A stretch of DNA of 64,000 nt, taken from positions 124,001-188,000 of the forward strand of contig NZ_JZUE01000003.1 of the NCBI RefSeq assembly GCF_000969605.1, in the 5' to 3' direction. This DNA is from Aquincola tertiaricarbonis (lineage in GTDB: Bacteria; Pseudomonadota; Gammaproteobacteria; Burkholderiales; Burkholderiaceae_C). The notes under the pieces were generated by a model that had not been told where the DNA came from, searched no databases, and was given only the letters and a program-made list of their open reading frames with translations. Position numbers and translations under genes: made by a program. Below, in pieces: positions 8,912 through 20,620 of this stretch (position 1 is the first letter of the stretch; every line of letters starts with the position of its first letter).

Positions 8912-9334
8912 TCATACCCAGCCCAGCGTCTGGTGCCACAGCATCTGTCCCAGGAAGCGGCTGGGCAGCAGCGTGAAGGCGCCGGCCACGAGGCAGCCGC
9001 CGATGTAGGCGCTGCGCATGGCTTTCTGGTGCGCGGCGATGCGCCGCTGCACCGCCGCGACGATGCCAGCCCCCACGCCGACGAAGGTGAGCAGCGTCAG
9101 CAGGTGGATGGGCGTGTAGCCGGCCAGGTTGGGTATCCGGAAGTCGCGGATGAAGAGGCTGGTGATCGCGGTGGCAAGCATCAGCGCCACCCAGAGGTAA
9201 CCGGCACGGCGGTGTGTGTGCGAGCCCTTGCGGGCCCACAGCGCCACCGGGCCGAGCAACAGCGCGCCGATGGCGGTCACCACGTGGACCTGGATCGCGG
9301 GGCTGAGCTGCTGGAAGCTGTGAGCGGTGTTCAT
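8912..9334 (-). CDS. DUF2306-like four-helix membrane protein
   Basis: The product is 140 residues from ATG 9334, which has AGGAG 6-7 bases upstream; an in-frame start further up at 9451 gives only an Arg-rich leader and is rejected. Four hydrophobic segments are visible, with conserved-looking His residues in [11 protein letters not shown] and [14 protein letters not shown], typical of the DUF2306 family of small membrane proteins. It is the first gene of a three-gene operon with the LytS-like kinase and LytTR regulator. It could take part in sensing or be a co-regulated partner; its biochemical role is not known. Confidence 0.8.
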   Translation of the reverse strand: MNTAHSFQQLSPAIQVHVVTAIGALLLGPVALWARKGSHTHRRAGYLWVALMLATAITSLFIRDFRIPNLAGYTPIHLLTLLTFVGVGAGIVAAVQRRIAAHQKAMRSAYIGGCLVAGAFTLLPSRFLGQMLWHQTLGWV

Positions 9335-9466
9335 GGACGGCTCCTGTGTTCGATGGCGGCATCGTCGGCGGGGCGGATTGGCGCAGCCAGCGGCGTGCGA
9401 CGGAGGGTGTGCAGCCGGCGCGAGCGGTCGCCGTCGCGGCGCGAAAAGCAAGGCGGCGGAGCGCCC

Positions 9467-10585
9467 TCAGGGCTGCGGCTGCAGCACCCGGCGGTGGAAG
9501 TCGACGATGCGGGCCACCGCGGCGCGGCGCTCGGCAGGGTCGAAACCGGGCACCGGCAGGCCGCCGCGTGCCTGCTGCGCCGCCACTTGCGCGGCCAGCT
9601 CGGCCGGCCAGGGCGACAGCACGTCGAAGTGCCCCGCGCCGGGCAACTCGCCCAGCGAGGTGCAGGCGCCGCAATGCCGCAGCACATGCCGGCTGTGGAA
9701 GGCGGGCAGCAGCAGCTCGTCGCGCTCGGCGCCCAGCACGCCCACCGGGATGCGGATGCGCGCCAGGCTATCGGGCGAGAACAGCGCCGCCACCGGCACG
9801 GCCAGCGTCACCACCGCGATGCGCGGGTCGGGGCGCGGGTCGAAGGGGGCGACGGGCTGGGCAGCCGCGTCGGCGGGCGGCGTGCGGCCGCCTTCCCAGC
9901 GCGTCAGCTCCGCCGGGAGGAAGGCTTCGGGCACGCCGCGGGCGCGCTCGTAGCTGGCGCGGCGGGCGGCTTGCTGCCCGGCGGTCAGGGCGCCGTTGAA
10001 GCAGAAGCCGATGTCCTCCTCCAGGTGCTGCTGGCAGTGCTGCACCAGGCCCAGCGTGCGCCATTGCGCGCCGGCCAGCGCCAGCCCGGTGACGCCGCCG
10101 GCGGACATGCCGTGCACGCCGACCTGGTCGAGCGCCAGCCGCGGGCCCCAGGCCGGGTCGCCCGCCAGCGCGTCGATCAGCCGCAGCACCTCCTTCGGAC
10201 GCGTGCGGAAGGCGGCCGGGCCGGCCTGGTGGCTGTCGAGGTGGTTGTCGCCCGCATGCAGCGGCTGCGCGACGACGAAGCCGGCTTTCGCCAGCGCCGA
10301 GGCCAGCGCCTGGTCGGCCAGGGCGCTGCCGGCGGTGCCGTGGGACATCACCACCAGCCGGCGCGGGCCGGGCCGCGGCGCGGCGTCGGGCGCTATCTCC
10401 ACCTCGAAGGGCACCATGCGCTGCGGCGTGGCCACCGCATCGGTCGGGTAGCTCAGCGCGACCGGGCCGCCGGCCAGCGTGAGCACGCTGCGGCCGACCT
10501 GGGCCTGCGCCGGTGCGGTCGACAGCGAGGAAGCCAGCGCCAGCAGAAGGCCGGCGAGCAGGGTGGGGCGGGGCGGCAGCGGCAT
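9467..10585 (-). CDS. exported alpha/beta hydrolase (dienelactone hydrolase-like)
   Basis: Starting at ATG 10585, the 372-residue protein has a signal peptide (hydrophobic stretch followed by TAPAQAQ). The mature domain is an alpha/beta hydrolase with an oxyanion region [10 protein letters not shown], a nucleophile elbow GMSAGG, and a C-terminal His in [10 protein letters not shown]. This layout resembles putative dienelactone hydrolases and PET-hydrolase-like lipases annotated in Burkholderiales. Cys pairs (QHCQQ, GFCFNG, HCGACTS) suggest disulfides, in keeping with a periplasmic site. The substrate is unknown. Upstream in-frame codons to 10681 encode an Arg/Pro-rich leader and are unlikely to be translated. 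Confidence 0.82.
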   Translation of the reverse strand: MPLPPRPTLLAGLLLALASSLSTAPAQAQVGRSVLTLAGGPVALSYPTDAVATPQRMVPFEVEIAPDAAPRPGPRRLVVMSHGTAGSALADQALASALAKAGFVVAQPLHAGDNHLDSHQAGPAAFRTRPKEVLRLIDALAGDPAWGPRLALDQVGVHGMSAGGVTGLALAGAQWRTLGLVQHCQQHLEEDIGFCFNGALTAGQQAARRASYERARGVPEAFLPAELTRWEGGRTPPADAAAQPVAPFDPRPDPRIAVVTLAVPVAALFSPDSLARIRIPVGVLGAERDELLLPAFHSRHVLRHCGACTSLGELPGAGHFDVLSPWPAELAAQVAAQQARGGLPVPGFDPAERRAAVARIVDFHRRVLQPQP

Positions 10586-10726
10586 GGTGGCGGTCCGTCG
10601 GCGGTGGGGAGGGCTCCACTGTGTCGACGGGCCGCCGCGGGCGCGAGCGGCTTGCGACCGGCCCGCCGGGGCCGGCGCCAAGTGCCGCTTCGGCGGCGCG
10701 ACACGCCGGCCGCGGCGCGGGTCAGC

Positions 10727-12277
10727 TCAACGCCGGCGGCGCGTCGTGCTGCCGCCCAGCAGCGAGCCCAGCACGCCGCGGACGAGCTCGCGGCCCACGG
10801 CCGAGCCGATCTGCCGCACGGCCGAGGTGGCCGCCGCCTCCATCAGCCCCGGCTTGCGCCCGCCGCGCGGGCCGGTGCTGCCGAACACTGCGTCCTTCAG
10901 CGTGTCCATCAGGCCGCCGCCCGCGGCGCTGCCGGCCGCATCACGCGCTTCGTTGGACAGGCGATCGCCCGCGCCCGGCTCGGCGCCCGCATCCGCGCTG
11001 GCCACCGCGCGGCCCTTCAGCTTCTCGTAGGCCGATTCGCGGTCCACCGTCTTCTCGTACACCCCGGCCACCAGCGAGCCGGCCATCAGCGCCTGCCGCT
11101 GCGCCGGCGTGATCGGCCCGATCTGGCTGCCCGGCGGCAGCACGAACACCCGCTCCGTCACGCTGGGCCGGCCCTTGGCGTCGAGAAAGCTCACCAGCGC
11201 CTCGCCCACCGCCAGGTCGGTGATGGCGGTCTCGATGTCGAGCTTCGGGTTGGCGCGCATGGTGCTGGCCGCGCTCTTGACCGCCTTCTGGTCGCGCGGG
11301 GTGAAGGCGCGCAGCGCATGCTGCACCCGGTTGCCGAGCTGGGCCAGCACGGTGTCGGGCACGTCCAGCGGGTTCTGGGTCACGAAGTACACGCCCACGC
11401 CCTTGGAGCGCACCAGCCGCACCACCAGCTCGATGCGCTCGACGAGCGCGGCCGGCGCGTCCTTGAACAGCAGGTGCGCCTCGTCGAAGAAGAACACGAG
11501 CTTGGGCTTGTCGGGGTCGCCGATCTCGGGCAGCTGCTCGAACAGCTCGCTCAGCATCCACAGCAGGAAGGTGGCGTAGAGGCGCGGCGAGTTCATCAGC
11601 TGGTCGGCGGCCAGGATGTTGATCACGCCTTGCCCATCCGCGGTTTGCATGAAGTCGGCGATGTCCAGCATCGGCTCGCCGAAGAACCTGTCGCCGCCCT
11701 GCTGCTCGATCTGCAGCAGCCCGCGCTGGATGGCGCCCACGCTGGCCGCGCTGACGTTGCCGTACTCGGTGGTGAACTGGCTGGCGTTCTCGCCCACGTG
11801 CTGCAGCATCGCCCGCAGGTCCTTCAGGTCGAGCAGCAGCAGGCCGTTGTCGTCGGCGATCTTGAACACCAGGTTCAGCACGCCGGCCTGGGTCTCGTTC
11901 AGCGCCAGCATGCGGGCCAGCAGCAGCGGGCCCATGTCGCTGACGGTGGCACGCACCGGGTGGCCCTGGGTGCCGAACACGTCCCACAGCGTGGTGGGGC
12001 AAGCCACCGGCGCCGGCGCTTCCAGCCCGCGCTCGGCCAGCACCGCGGCCAGCTTCGGGCCGATGCTGCCGGCCTGGCTGATGCCGGTGAGATCGCCCTT
12101 CACGTCGGCCATGAACACCGGCACGCCGATGCGGCTGAAGCCCTCGGCCAGCGACTGCAGCGTGATCGTCTTGCCGGTGCCGGTGGCGCCGGTGATCAGC
12201 CCGTGGCGGTTGGCCAGGCCGGGCAGCAGATGGGTTTCGACGCTGCCATGGCGGGCAAGGAGGATGGGGTCGGCCAT
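10727..12277 (-). CDS. HerA-like/DUF853 (YjgR family) ATPase
   Basis: The 516-residue product is a P-loop ATPase of the HerA/FtsK fold. Walker A is GATGTGKT (residues 30-37), Walker B is [13 protein letters not shown], and an arginine-containing [32 protein letters not shown] block follows it in the family-typical way. The C-terminal 120 residues are a Gly/Ala-rich tail ending in RRRR, usual for the YjgR/DUF853 group. The start at 12277 has a GGAG upstream. It diverges from yebC with a 108-base gap. A DNA-pumping or protein-unfolding role has been suggested for relatives, but the cellular role of this stand-alone group is unsettled. Confidence 0.9.
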   Translation of the reverse strand: MADPILLARHGSVETHLLPGLANRHGLITGATGTGKTITLQSLAEGFSRIGVPVFMADVKGDLTGISQAGSIGPKLAAVLAERGLEAPAPVACPTTLWDVFGTQGHPVRATVSDMGPLLLARMLALNETQAGVLNLVFKIADDNGLLLLDLKDLRAMLQHVGENASQFTTEYGNVSAASVGAIQRGLLQIEQQGGDRFFGEPMLDIADFMQTADGQGVINILAADQLMNSPRLYATFLLWMLSELFEQLPEIGDPDKPKLVFFFDEAHLLFKDAPAALVERIELVVRLVRSKGVGVYFVTQNPLDVPDTVLAQLGNRVQHALRAFTPRDQKAVKSAASTMRANPKLDIETAITDLAVGEALVSFLDAKGRPSVTERVFVLPPGSQIGPITPAQRQALMAGSLVAGVYEKTVDRESAYEKLKGRAVASADAGAEPGAGDRLSNEARDAAGSAAGGGLMDTLKDAVFGSTGPRGGRKPGLMEAAATSAVRQIGSAVGRELVRGVLGSLLGGSTTRRRR

Positions 12278-12385
12278 GGGGCAAGTCTCCTGGAGGTGGG
12301 CACCGTTAAAATCAACCGCAGCATATCCAATACACCAGCGCCGCCGAAGCTTCTCGGCCAAGGCGCCGCGAGGAGAAACAGACTC

Positions 12386-13120
12386 ATGGCCGGACATTCC
12401 AAATGGGCCAACATCCAGCACCGCAAGGGCCGCCAGGACGAAAAGCGCGGCAAGGTCTGGACACGCGTGATCCGCGAGATCATGGTGGCTGCCCGCCAGG
12501 GCGGCGGTGACCCGAACGCCAACCCCCGGCTGCGGCTGGCGGTGGACAAGGCCAAGGCGGCCAACATGCCGGCCGACACCGTCAAGCGCAACATCGACAA
12601 GGCCACCGGCAACCTCGAAGGCGTCAACTACGAGGAAATCCGCTACGAGGGCTACGGCATCGGCGGTGCGGCCATCATCGTCGACTGCATGACCGACAAC
12701 CGCGTGCGCACGGTGGCCGAGGTGCGGCACGCCTTCAGCAAGTACGGCGGCAACCTGGGCACCGAAGGCTCGGTAGCCTTCCAGTTCAAGCACTGCGGGC
12801 AGCTGGTGTTCGCGCCCGGCACGAGTGAAGACAAGGTGATGGAAGTGGCGCTTGAATCGGGCGCCGACGACGTGGTCACCGGCGACGACGGCTCCATCGA
12901 GGTGCTGACCCCGCCGACCGAATTCGAGGCGGTGAAGAACGCGCTCGAGGCTGCCGGCCTGACGGCCGAGATCGCCGAGGTGACGATGCGCGCCGAAAAC
13001 ACCATCGACCTCTCCGGCGACGATGCCGAGAGAATGCAGAAGCTGCTCGACGTCATCGAAGACCTGGACGACGTGCAGGACGTGTTCCACAACGCGGTCC
13101 TCGACGACCGAGCTACATGA
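12386..13120 (+). CDS. yebC: YebC/PmpR-family protein
   Basis: The product is 244 residues starting [18 protein letters not shown], the hallmark N terminus of the TACO1/YebC family, with the conserved RVxAEVRHAF-type centre and acidic loops. The length matches the E. coli protein (246). Family members act as transcription regulators in some reports and help ribosomes through proline stalls in others. ATG 12386 is preceded by GAGGAG. The last 4 bases overlap purD, opening a run of tightly packed housekeeping genes. Confidence 0.96.
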   Translation: MAGHSKWANIQHRKGRQDEKRGKVWTRVIREIMVAARQGGGDPNANPRLRLAVDKAKAANMPADTVKRNIDKATGNLEGVNYEEIRYEGYGIGGAAIIVDCMTDNRVRTVAEVRHAFSKYGGNLGTEGSVAFQFKHCGQLVFAPGTSEDKVMEVALESGADDVVTGDDGSIEVLTPPTEFEAVKNALEAAGLTAEIAEVTMRAENTIDLSGDDAERMQKLLDVIEDLDDVQDVFHNAVLDDRAT

Positions 13121-14403
13121 AGATCCTCGTCATCGGCGGCGGCGGCCGCGAACATGCGCTGGCCTGGAAGCTGGCGCAGTCGCCGCGGGCCAGCAAGGTC
13201 TACGTCGCGCCCGGCAACGGCGGCACCGCGCTGGCGCCGCAGCTGCACAACATCGACATCACCGAGCCCGCCGCGCTGGCCGACTTCGTGGTGGCCGAGA
13301 AGATCGCGCTCACCGTCGTCGGCCCCGAGGCGCCGCTGGCCGCCGGCGTGGTGGACGTGTTCCGCGCCCGCGGGCTGCGCATCTTCGGCCCCACGCAGGC
13401 CGCGGCGCAGCTGGAAAGCAGCAAGGCCTTCGCCAAGGCCTTCATGAAGCGGCATCACATCCCCACCGCCGCGTACGAGACCTTCAGCGACGCCGCGCAG
13501 GCCCATGCCTACGTGGACGCGCAGGGCGCGCCCATCGTCATCAAGGCCGACGGCCTGGCCGCCGGCAAGGGCGTGGTGGTGGCGATGACGCTGCAGGAGG
13601 CGCACGAGGCCATCGACTTCATGCTGGTGGACAACAAGCTCGGCGTGCAGCACAACGCCGACGGCGCACGCGTGGTGATCGAGGAGTTCATGCAGGGCGA
13701 GGAAGCCAGCTTCATCGTGCTGTGCGACGGCAAGAACGTGCTGCCGCTGGCCACCAGCCAGGACCACAAGCGCATCGGCGACGGCGACACCGGCCCCAAC
13801 ACCGGCGGCATGGGCGCGTATTCGCCGGCCCCGGTGGTCACGCCCAACGTGCATGCCAAGGTCATGCACGAGATCGTGCACCCCACCATCGCCGGCATGA
13901 CCAAGGACCGCATGCCGTTCACCGGCTTCCTGTACGTGGGGCTGATGATCGATGCGCAGGGCAATCCGCGCACGGTGGAGTTCAATGCGCGGCTGGGCGA
14001 CCCGGAGGCCGAGGTCATCCTGATGCGCCTGAAGAGCGACCTGGTGGACGTGCTGCTGCATGCCACCGACGGCACGCTGGACACCGTCTCGCTCGACTGG
14101 GACCGCCGCTTCGCGCTGGGCGTGGTGATGGCCGCCGAGGGCTACCCGGCCAACCCGCGCAAGGGCGACGTGATCACCGGCCTGCCTGCAGCCACCGACG
14201 ACGCCATCGTCTTCCATGCCGGCACCACGCAGCAGGCCGACGGCAGCATCGCCGTCTGCGGCGGGCGGGTGTTGTGCGTCACGGTGCTTGGCGAATCGGC
14301 CAAGACGGCGCAGCAGCGGGCGTACGAGTACCTGCGGCCCATCCAGTTCGCCGGGGCGCAGTACCGCAACGACATCGGCCACCGGGCGATCAAGCCGCGA
14401 TGA
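13117..14403 (+). CDS. purD: phosphoribosylamine-glycine ligase
   Basis: PurD joins glycine to phosphoribosylamine using ATP, the second step of de novo purine synthesis. The 428-residue product matches the family length. It shows the N-terminal [13 protein letters not shown] motif, an ATP-grasp core with [18 protein letters not shown] (residues 140-157), and the metal-binding FNARLGDPE near 290. The start overlaps the yebC stop as ATGA and the end overlaps hemF in the same way, so translation is probably coupled. The AIR-carboxylase and other pur genes are not in the window. Confidence 0.97.
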   Translation: MKILVIGGGGREHALAWKLAQSPRASKVYVAPGNGGTALAPQLHNIDITEPAALADFVVAEKIALTVVGPEAPLAAGVVDVFRARGLRIFGPTQAAAQLESSKAFAKAFMKRHHIPTAAYETFSDAAQAHAYVDAQGAPIVIKADGLAAGKGVVVAMTLQEAHEAIDFMLVDNKLGVQHNADGARVVIEEFMQGEEASFIVLCDGKNVLPLATSQDHKRIGDGDTGPNTGGMGAYSPAPVVTPNVHAKVMHEIVHPTIAGMTKDRMPFTGFLYVGLMIDAQGNPRTVEFNARLGDPEAEVILMRLKSDLVDVLLHATDGTLDTVSLDWDRRFALGVVMAAEGYPANPRKGDVITGLPAATDDAIVFHAGTTQQADGSIAVCGGRVLCVTVLGESAKTAQQRAYEYLRPIQFAGAQYRNDIGHRAIKPR

Positions 14404-15326
14404 GCTTTGATGTAGTCCGGTCGTACCTGCTCGGGCTGCAGGACAGCATCGTCGGCGCGCTGCAGGCCGAGGACGGCAAGCCGTTCATCACCGACGCCTG
14501 GGTGCGCGGCCCGGAAGAAAAGCTGCAGGGCGACGGCCGTTCGCGCCTGGTCGAGCAGGGCCACCTGCTGGAACGCGGCGGCTGCAACTTCAGCCACGTG
14601 CGCGGTCCGCAACTGCCGCCTTCGGCCACGCAGCACCGGCCCGAGCTGGCCGGTGCGCCGTTCGAGGCGATGGGCGTGTCGCTGGTCATGCATCCGCGCA
14701 ACCCCTATGTGCCCACGGTGCACATGAACGTGCGCATGCTGGCTGCGCTGCCGGAGGGCAAGCCGCCGGTCACCTGGTTTGGCGGCGGCATGGACCTGAC
14801 GCCCTACTACGGCTTCGAGGAAGACGCGGTGCACTTCCACCGCAGCTGCCAGGAAGCGCTGATCCCTTTCGGCGAAGGCCTGTACCCGCGCTTCAAGGCC
14901 TGGTGCGACGAGTACTTCTTCCTCAAGCACCGCAACGAGCCGCGCGGCATCGGCGGCATCTTTTTCGACGACTTCGCCGAGGGCGGCTTCGACGAAGGCT
15001 TCGCCATGACCCGCTCGGTGGGCGACGCCTTCCTGCGCGCCTACATGCCCATCGTGCGCCGCCGCCGCGACATGCCCTATGGCGAGGCCGAGCGCGAGTT
15101 CCAGCTCTACCGTCGCGGCCGCTATGTCGAGTTCAACCTGGTGTGGGACCGCGGCACGCACTTCGGCCTGCAGTCGGGCGGCCGCACCGAAAGCATCCTG
15201 ATGTCGATGCCGCCGCACGCCACCTGGCGCTACGACTGGCATCCCGAGCCCGGCACGCCCGAGGCACGGCTGTACACCGACTTCCTGCGCCCGCGTGACT
15301 GGGCGGGCGAGCGGGCCGACGATTGA
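14400..15326 (+). CDS. hemF: oxygen-dependent coproporphyrinogen III oxidase
   Basis: HemF decarboxylates coproporphyrinogen III to protoporphyrinogen IX with O2 in haem synthesis. The 308-residue product carries the family blocks [42 protein letters not shown] and [16 protein letters not shown]. It overlaps purD by 4 bases and nadD by 4 bases (TTGA). Its presence shows that the organism can make haem aerobically; the oxygen-independent HemN is not seen here. Confidence 0.97.
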   Translation: MSFDVVRSYLLGLQDSIVGALQAEDGKPFITDAWVRGPEEKLQGDGRSRLVEQGHLLERGGCNFSHVRGPQLPPSATQHRPELAGAPFEAMGVSLVMHPRNPYVPTVHMNVRMLAALPEGKPPVTWFGGGMDLTPYYGFEEDAVHFHRSCQEALIPFGEGLYPRFKAWCDEYFFLKHRNEPRGIGGIFFDDFAEGGFDEGFAMTRSVGDAFLRAYMPIVRRRRDMPYGEAEREFQLYRRGRYVEFNLVWDRGTHFGLQSGGRTESILMSMPPHATWRYDWHPEPGTPEARLYTDFLRPRDWAGERADD

Positions 15327-15925
15327 GCCGCATCGGCATCTTCGGCGGCAGCTTCGATCCGGTGCACAACACGCACCTGGCGCTGGCCGCGGCGGCGCTG
15401 CAGTACCTCCGGCTGGACGAACTGCGCTGGGTGCCCACCGGCCATCCGTGGCACAAGGCCTCCAAGCCGGCGGATGCGGCACACCGCGTGGCCATGCTCA
15501 AGCTGGCGCTGGCCGGCGAGCCGCGCTACACCATCGACGAACTGGAACTGCACCGCAGCGGCCCCAGCTACACCATCGACACCGTGCGCTGGCTGCAGGC
15601 TTCCCAGCCCGAGCTGCCGGGGCAGCACAACGAATGGTTCCTGGTCATCGGCCAGGATCAGTACGAGAAATTCAATACCTGGCACGGCTGGCGTGAACTG
15701 CTGGACCGGCTGACGCTGGCCGTGGCCAACCGCGCCGGCGCCGCGCCGCAGGCACCGCCCGCGCTGCAGGCCGTGGCGCACCGCGTGGAAGTGGTGCCCC
15801 TGCCGCCCAGCGACATGGCCGCCACCGATATCCGATCCCGATTGGCACAGGGATTACCGATCGATATGCTGGTACCCCCCCAGGTCGCCCGCTATATTGC
15901 CCAAAACGCTCTGTACCGAAAATAA
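15323..15925 (+). CDS. nadD: nicotinate-nucleotide adenylyltransferase
   Basis: NadD adenylates nicotinate mononucleotide in NAD synthesis. The 200-residue product starts with [17 protein letters not shown], the nucleotidyltransferase GSFDPxHxGH-type motif, in which Asn-Thr replaces the usual Gly before the second His. It ends with the [20 protein letters not shown] block, equivalent to the ISSTxIR motif. The start is TTG at 15323, overlapping the hemF stop as TTGA, because no ATG or GTG fits the conserved N terminus. It is followed 4 bases later by rsfS, a common pairing in this phylum. Confidence 0.95.
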   Translation: MSRIGIFGGSFDPVHNTHLALAAAALQYLRLDELRWVPTGHPWHKASKPADAAHRVAMLKLALAGEPRYTIDELELHRSGPSYTIDTVRWLQASQPELPGQHNEWFLVIGQDQYEKFNTWHGWRELLDRLTLAVANRAGAAPQAPPALQAVAHRVEVVPLPPSDMAATDIRSRLAQGLPIDMLVPPQVARYIAQNALYRK

Positions 15926-15929
15926 CTGA

Positions 15930-16730
15930 ATGGACATCCGCAAACTGCAGCGCGCCATCGTCGATGGCCTGGAAGACGTGAAGGCCCAGAACATCGTGGT
16001 CTTCAACACGGAGCACCTGTCGCCGCTGTTCGAACGCGTGATCGTCGCGTCGGGAACGAGCAACCGCCAGACCAAGGCGCTGGCCGCCAGCGTGCGCGAC
16101 GCCGTCAAGGCCAGCGGCCTGCAGGTGCTGCGCACCGAGGGCGAGGACAACGGCGAATGGATCATCGTGGACTGCGGCGCCGCCGTCGCCCACATCATGC
16201 AGCCCGGTATCCGCGAGTACTACCACCTGGAGGAGATCTGGGGCGGCAAGGCCGTGCGCATGAAGATCGAGACCAAGAAGCGCGGCCTGCCGCAGGCCAG
16301 CGAGGACGAGTCGGACGACGACGAGGACGAGGCCGACGAGGCACCGGCGCCCCGGGCTGCGGCGAAGAAGGCCGCGGCCGGGAAGGCGCCGGCGAAGAAG
16401 GCTGCCGCGAAGTCGGCCTTCGCCAAGCAGGTCAACGACCCGGCCTCGCGCCCAACGGCCTCCACCCGCGCACCGGCCAGGAAGGCCGCGGCCCGCAAGA
16501 CCGCGGCGTCGACCAGCACGCCCGAGCGCGTGCAGAAGATCGTCGTCAACGACCCCGCGCAGGCCCGCCCTGCCACCAAGAAGGTGGCCGGCCGCAGCGT
16601 GGCGGTGAAGTCGGCGGCCCGCAAGACGGCGGCCCCGGCCGCCAAGAAGGCGGCGGCCAAGGCCGCGCCGGCCAAGAAGATCTCGGCCCGCCACGCCGGC
16701 GCCAAGAAGCCGGCCACGCCGCGCGGCTGA
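15930..16730 (+). CDS. rsfS: ribosomal silencing factor RsfS with a histone-H1-like tail
   Basis: Residues 1-115 are a complete RsfS/Iojap domain ([66 protein letters not shown]). RsfS binds uL14 on the large ribosomal subunit and blocks subunit joining during starvation. The usual length is 105-130 residues; this one has 266. After the core comes an acidic patch ([16 protein letters not shown], about 121-138), then some 125 residues rich in Lys, Ala, Pro and Arg with AAKKAAA and [12 protein letters not shown] repeats, like histone H1 or AlgP tails. The tail is in frame, and rlmH follows 19 bases after the stop. Its role is unknown. Confidence 0.95.
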   Translation: MDIRKLQRAIVDGLEDVKAQNIVVFNTEHLSPLFERVIVASGTSNRQTKALAASVRDAVKASGLQVLRTEGEDNGEWIIVDCGAAVAHIMQPGIREYYHLEEIWGGKAVRMKIETKKRGLPQASEDESDDDEDEADEAPAPRAAAKKAAAGKAPAKKAAAKSAFAKQVNDPASRPTASTRAPARKAAARKTAASTSTPERVQKIVVNDPAQARPATKKVAGRSVAVKSAARKTAAPAAKKAAAKAAPAKKISARHAGAKKPATPRG

Positions 16731-16749
16731 GCGCAGCGCGTCGCCCGCC

Positions 16750-17220
16750 GTGCGGCTGGTCATCGCGGCCATCGGCCAACGCCAGCCGGCGTGGGCCGAG
16801 GAGGCCTATGCCGACTTCGCCAAGCGCTTTCCGCCCGAGCTGAAGCTCGAGCTGAAGGCGCTCAAGGCCGAACCACGCACCGCCGGCAAGCCCGCCTCCG
16901 CGATGATGGCCGCCGAGGCGCAGCGGCTGGAAGCCGCCATCCCGAAGGGCGCGCGCCGCGTGGTGCTGGACGAGCGCGGCACCCGCATGACCACGGTGCA
17001 GCTGGCCGACCGGCTGCGCTTCTGGCTGGGCGATGGTCGCGACGTGGTGTTCCTCGTCGGCGGCCCGGACGGGCTGGACGCGGCCTTGAAGGCCACGGCC
17101 GACGAGACGCTGCGCATCTCCGACCTCACGCTGCCGCATGCCTTCGTGCGGGTGCTGCTGGCCGAGGCGCTGTACCGCGCGTGGTCGGTCACCGCCGGTC
17201 ATCCCTATCACCGCGAATGA
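16750..17220 (+). CDS. rlmH: 23S rRNA (pseudouridine1915-N3)-methyltransferase
   Basis: RlmH is a SPOUT-fold enzyme that methylates pseudouridine 1915 in helix 69 of 23S rRNA on assembled 70S ribosomes. The 156-residue product matches the family length and shows VVLDERG and the SAM-binding knot region [33 protein letters not shown] and the terminal HPYHRE. The start is GTG 16750. Placement just after rsfS, another ribosome factor, is widely conserved. The end carries a 14-bp tandem duplication that spaces it from maf. Confidence 0.96.
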   Translation: MRLVIAAIGQRQPAWAEEAYADFAKRFPPELKLELKALKAEPRTAGKPASAMMAAEAQRLEAAIPKGARRVVLDERGTRMTTVQLADRLRFWLGDGRDVVFLVGGPDGLDAALKATADETLRISDLTLPHAFVRVLLAEALYRAWSVTAGHPYHRE

Positions 17221-17240
17221 GCACCGGCGAATGAGCACCG
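17213..17240 (+). repeat. 14-bp perfect tandem duplication at the rlmH/maf junction
   Basis: The 14-mer GCGAATGAGCACCG occurs twice head to tail (17213-17226 and 17227-17240). The first copy contains the rlmH stop overlapping an ATG (ATGA at 17217), as at the other junctions of this operon. The second copy holds the apparent maf start at 17231. Translation from the first ATG gives only M-S-T-G-E-stop. The duplication therefore seems to have moved the maf start 14 bases downstream and out of frame with the first copy. Confidence 0.9.
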
Positions 17241-17863
17241 TGATCAAGCCGCCCGCGGGCATGCACCGCTTCCTCTACCTCGCCTCGCAAAGCCCGCGGC
17301 GGCGCCAGCTGCTCGACCAGATCGGCGTGCAGCACGAGCTGCTGCTGCCCGACCGCATGGAAAACGCCGAGCGGCTGGAGGAAGTGCGCAGCGGCGAGCT
17401 GCCGGCCGACTACGTGCGCCGCGTCACCCGGCTGAAGCTGGACGCGGCGCGCAAGCGGCTGGCCAGGCGCGGGCTGGCCGAGGCGCCGATCCTCGCCAGC
17501 GACACCACGGTGGCCATCGGCCGCCGCATCCTCGGCAAGCCGGCGGATGCGGCCGAGGCGGCCGAGATGCTCGCTGCCCTGTCCGGCCGCACGCACCGCG
17601 TGCTCACGGCCGTGGCGGTGAGCAGCGGCCGCGCCACGCTGCTGGAGATGAGCGTGTCGCGCGTGCGCTTCGCCGAGCTGTCGGCACAGGACATCCGCCG
17701 CTACATCGACACCGGCGAGCCCTTCGGCAAGGCCGGCGCCTACGGCATCCAGGGTCCGGCGGCGGTCTTCGTGGCGCACATCGAAGGCAGCTACTCGGGG
17801 ATCATGGGACTGCCGCTGCACGAGACGGCCACGCTGCTGCGAAGGGCGCGCGTGCTGTTCTGA
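17231..17863 (+). CDS. maf: Maf-family nucleotide pyrophosphatase
   Basis: Maf proteins hydrolyse non-canonical or canonical NTPs to NMPs and have been linked to septum formation. The 210-residue product shows [18 protein letters not shown], the [11 protein letters not shown] block with the catalytic Asp, [13 protein letters not shown], and [16 protein letters not shown]. An alternative start is ATG 17261, which would begin [12 protein letters not shown] and fit the family just as well. Neither has a strong ribosome binding site, which suggests reinitiation after rlmH or after the 5-codon mini-frame created by the tandem duplication. Confidence 0.93.
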   Translation: MSTVIKPPAGMHRFLYLASQSPRRRQLLDQIGVQHELLLPDRMENAERLEEVRSGELPADYVRRVTRLKLDAARKRLARRGLAEAPILASDTTVAIGRRILGKPADAAEAAEMLAALSGRTHRVLTAVAVSSGRATLLEMSVSRVRFAELSAQDIRRYIDTGEPFGKAGAYGIQGPAAVFVAHIEGSYSGIMGLPLHETATLLRRARVLF

Positions 17864-17980
17864 CGCCCCGGCGGGGCCGCCGGTATGATGGTCCGGCCCC
17901 TATCCGCAGACGGGCTCCATCCACGAGACAAGCGCTGCCGGAACGCCCGCGGCGCTGCTCCGCACAAGAACAGAACCGTC

Positions 17981-19456
<1,476 letters not shown>

Positions 19457-19465
19457 GGGGGGCGC

Positions 19466-20620
19466 TTGACCCTGCGCCTGCTCCACACCGCCGACTGGCA
19501 GATCGGCCGCATCTACGCCCAGTTCGAGCCTGACGATGCGCAGGCGCTGTTCGAGGCGCGCTTCCAGGTCGTCGAGCGGCTGGCCGCGCTGGCACGGCAG
19601 CACGAGGTGCATGCGGTGCTGGTGGCCGGCGACGTGTTCGATGCACAGACGGTGTCGGACAAGACCATCCGCCGCCTCTTCAACGCGATGCAGGCCTACG
19701 CCGGCCCCTGGCTGCTGCTGCCCGGCAACCATGACGCCGCGCTGGCCGAGTCGGTCTGGCAGCGCGCGCACCGGCTGGGCGCGGTGCCGCCCAACGCCAT
19801 CACCTGCCTGCAGCCCGGCGTGCAACTGGTGGCCGACCGGCTGGCGGTGCTGCCCGCGCCGCTGGTGCAGCGGCACACCCATGCCGACCTCACCGACTGG
19901 TTTGCCGCCGCCGCCACGCCCTCAGGCATGCCGCGCATCGGCCTGGCCCATGGCTGCGTGCAGGGCGTGCTGCCCGAAGAGCTGGACTCGGCCAATCCCA
20001 TCGCCGCCGACCGCGCGGCCAGCGCCGGGCTGGACTACCTGGCGATGGGCGACTGGCACGGCACCCGCCGCATCGACGATCGCTGCTGGTATGCCGGCAC
20101 GCCGGAGACCGACCGCTTCAAGGCCAACGACTCGGGCCAGGCGCTGCTGGTCACGCTGGCCGGCCCGGGCGCGCCGCCGCAGGTGCAGCCGTTGCCCACC
20201 GGCCGCTACCGCTGGCGCCAGCTGGACGCGCGCCTGGCGGTACCCAGCGACCTGGACGACACCCTGCGCCTTCTGGACGCCACCGGCCCGGACGACGTGC
20301 TGCAGTTCCGCGTCGCAGGCCTGTGCGACCTGCAAGGCCAGCGCCGGCTGCAGGCCGCGGTGGACAGCGCCCGCGCCCGCGTGCGCGCGCTGGTGCACGA
20401 GGCCCACGGCCTGCGGCTGGAGCCCACGCCCGAGGACCTCGCCGCGCTGCATGCCGACGGCTACGTGGGCGAGGTGCTGCAGCAGCTGCGCGCGGAGCAG
20501 GCCGGCGGCGAAGCGGACGATCCCCAGGCCCGCACGGCCCGGGATGCGTTGCTGATCCTGGCCCGCCTGCTGGATGAGCAGGCCGCGCCGTCGCCTGCCC
20601 GGCCGAGGGCCGGCGCATGA
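19466..20620 (+). CDS. SbcD/YhaO-like DNA repair metallophosphoesterase
   Basis: A calcineurin-like nuclease of the Mre11/SbcD superfamily, 384 residues. The metal-binding motifs are in order: HTADWQIGR (8-9 residues from the start), LVAGDVFDAQTVS, LLPGNHDAA, GLAHG, and MGDWHG. The Gln in DWQ replaces the His of classical SbcD (DWH); as I recall this is usual in the YhaO-like branch. Translation starts at TTG 19466, with GGGGGG a few bases upstream. It overlaps the next gene by 4 bases, so nuclease and ATPase are made together. A role in double-strand end processing is inferred from the family. Confidence 0.88.
   Translation: MTLRLLHTADWQIGRIYAQFEPDDAQALFEARFQVVERLAALARQHEVHAVLVAGDVFDAQTVSDKTIRRLFNAMQAYAGPWLLLPGNHDAALAESVWQRAHRLGAVPPNAITCLQPGVQLVADRLAVLPAPLVQRHTHADLTDWFAAAATPSGMPRIGLAHGCVQGVLPEELDSANPIAADRAASAGLDYLAMGDWHGTRRIDDRCWYAGTPETDRFKANDSGQALLVTLAGPGAPPQVQPLPTGRYRWRQLDARLAVPSDLDDTLRLLDATGPDDVLQFRVAGLCDLQGQRRLQAAVDSARARVRALVHEAHGLRLEPTPEDLAALHADGYVGEVLQQLRAEQAGGEADDPQARTARDALLILARLLDEQAAPSPARPRAGA

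Noticed and set aside
8879-12385. Open frame running 3.5 kb upstream of yebC in the same reading frame
   Set aside because: It lies opposite four minus-strand genes with clear motifs, and yebC has its own GAGGAG and family-typical start at 12386.
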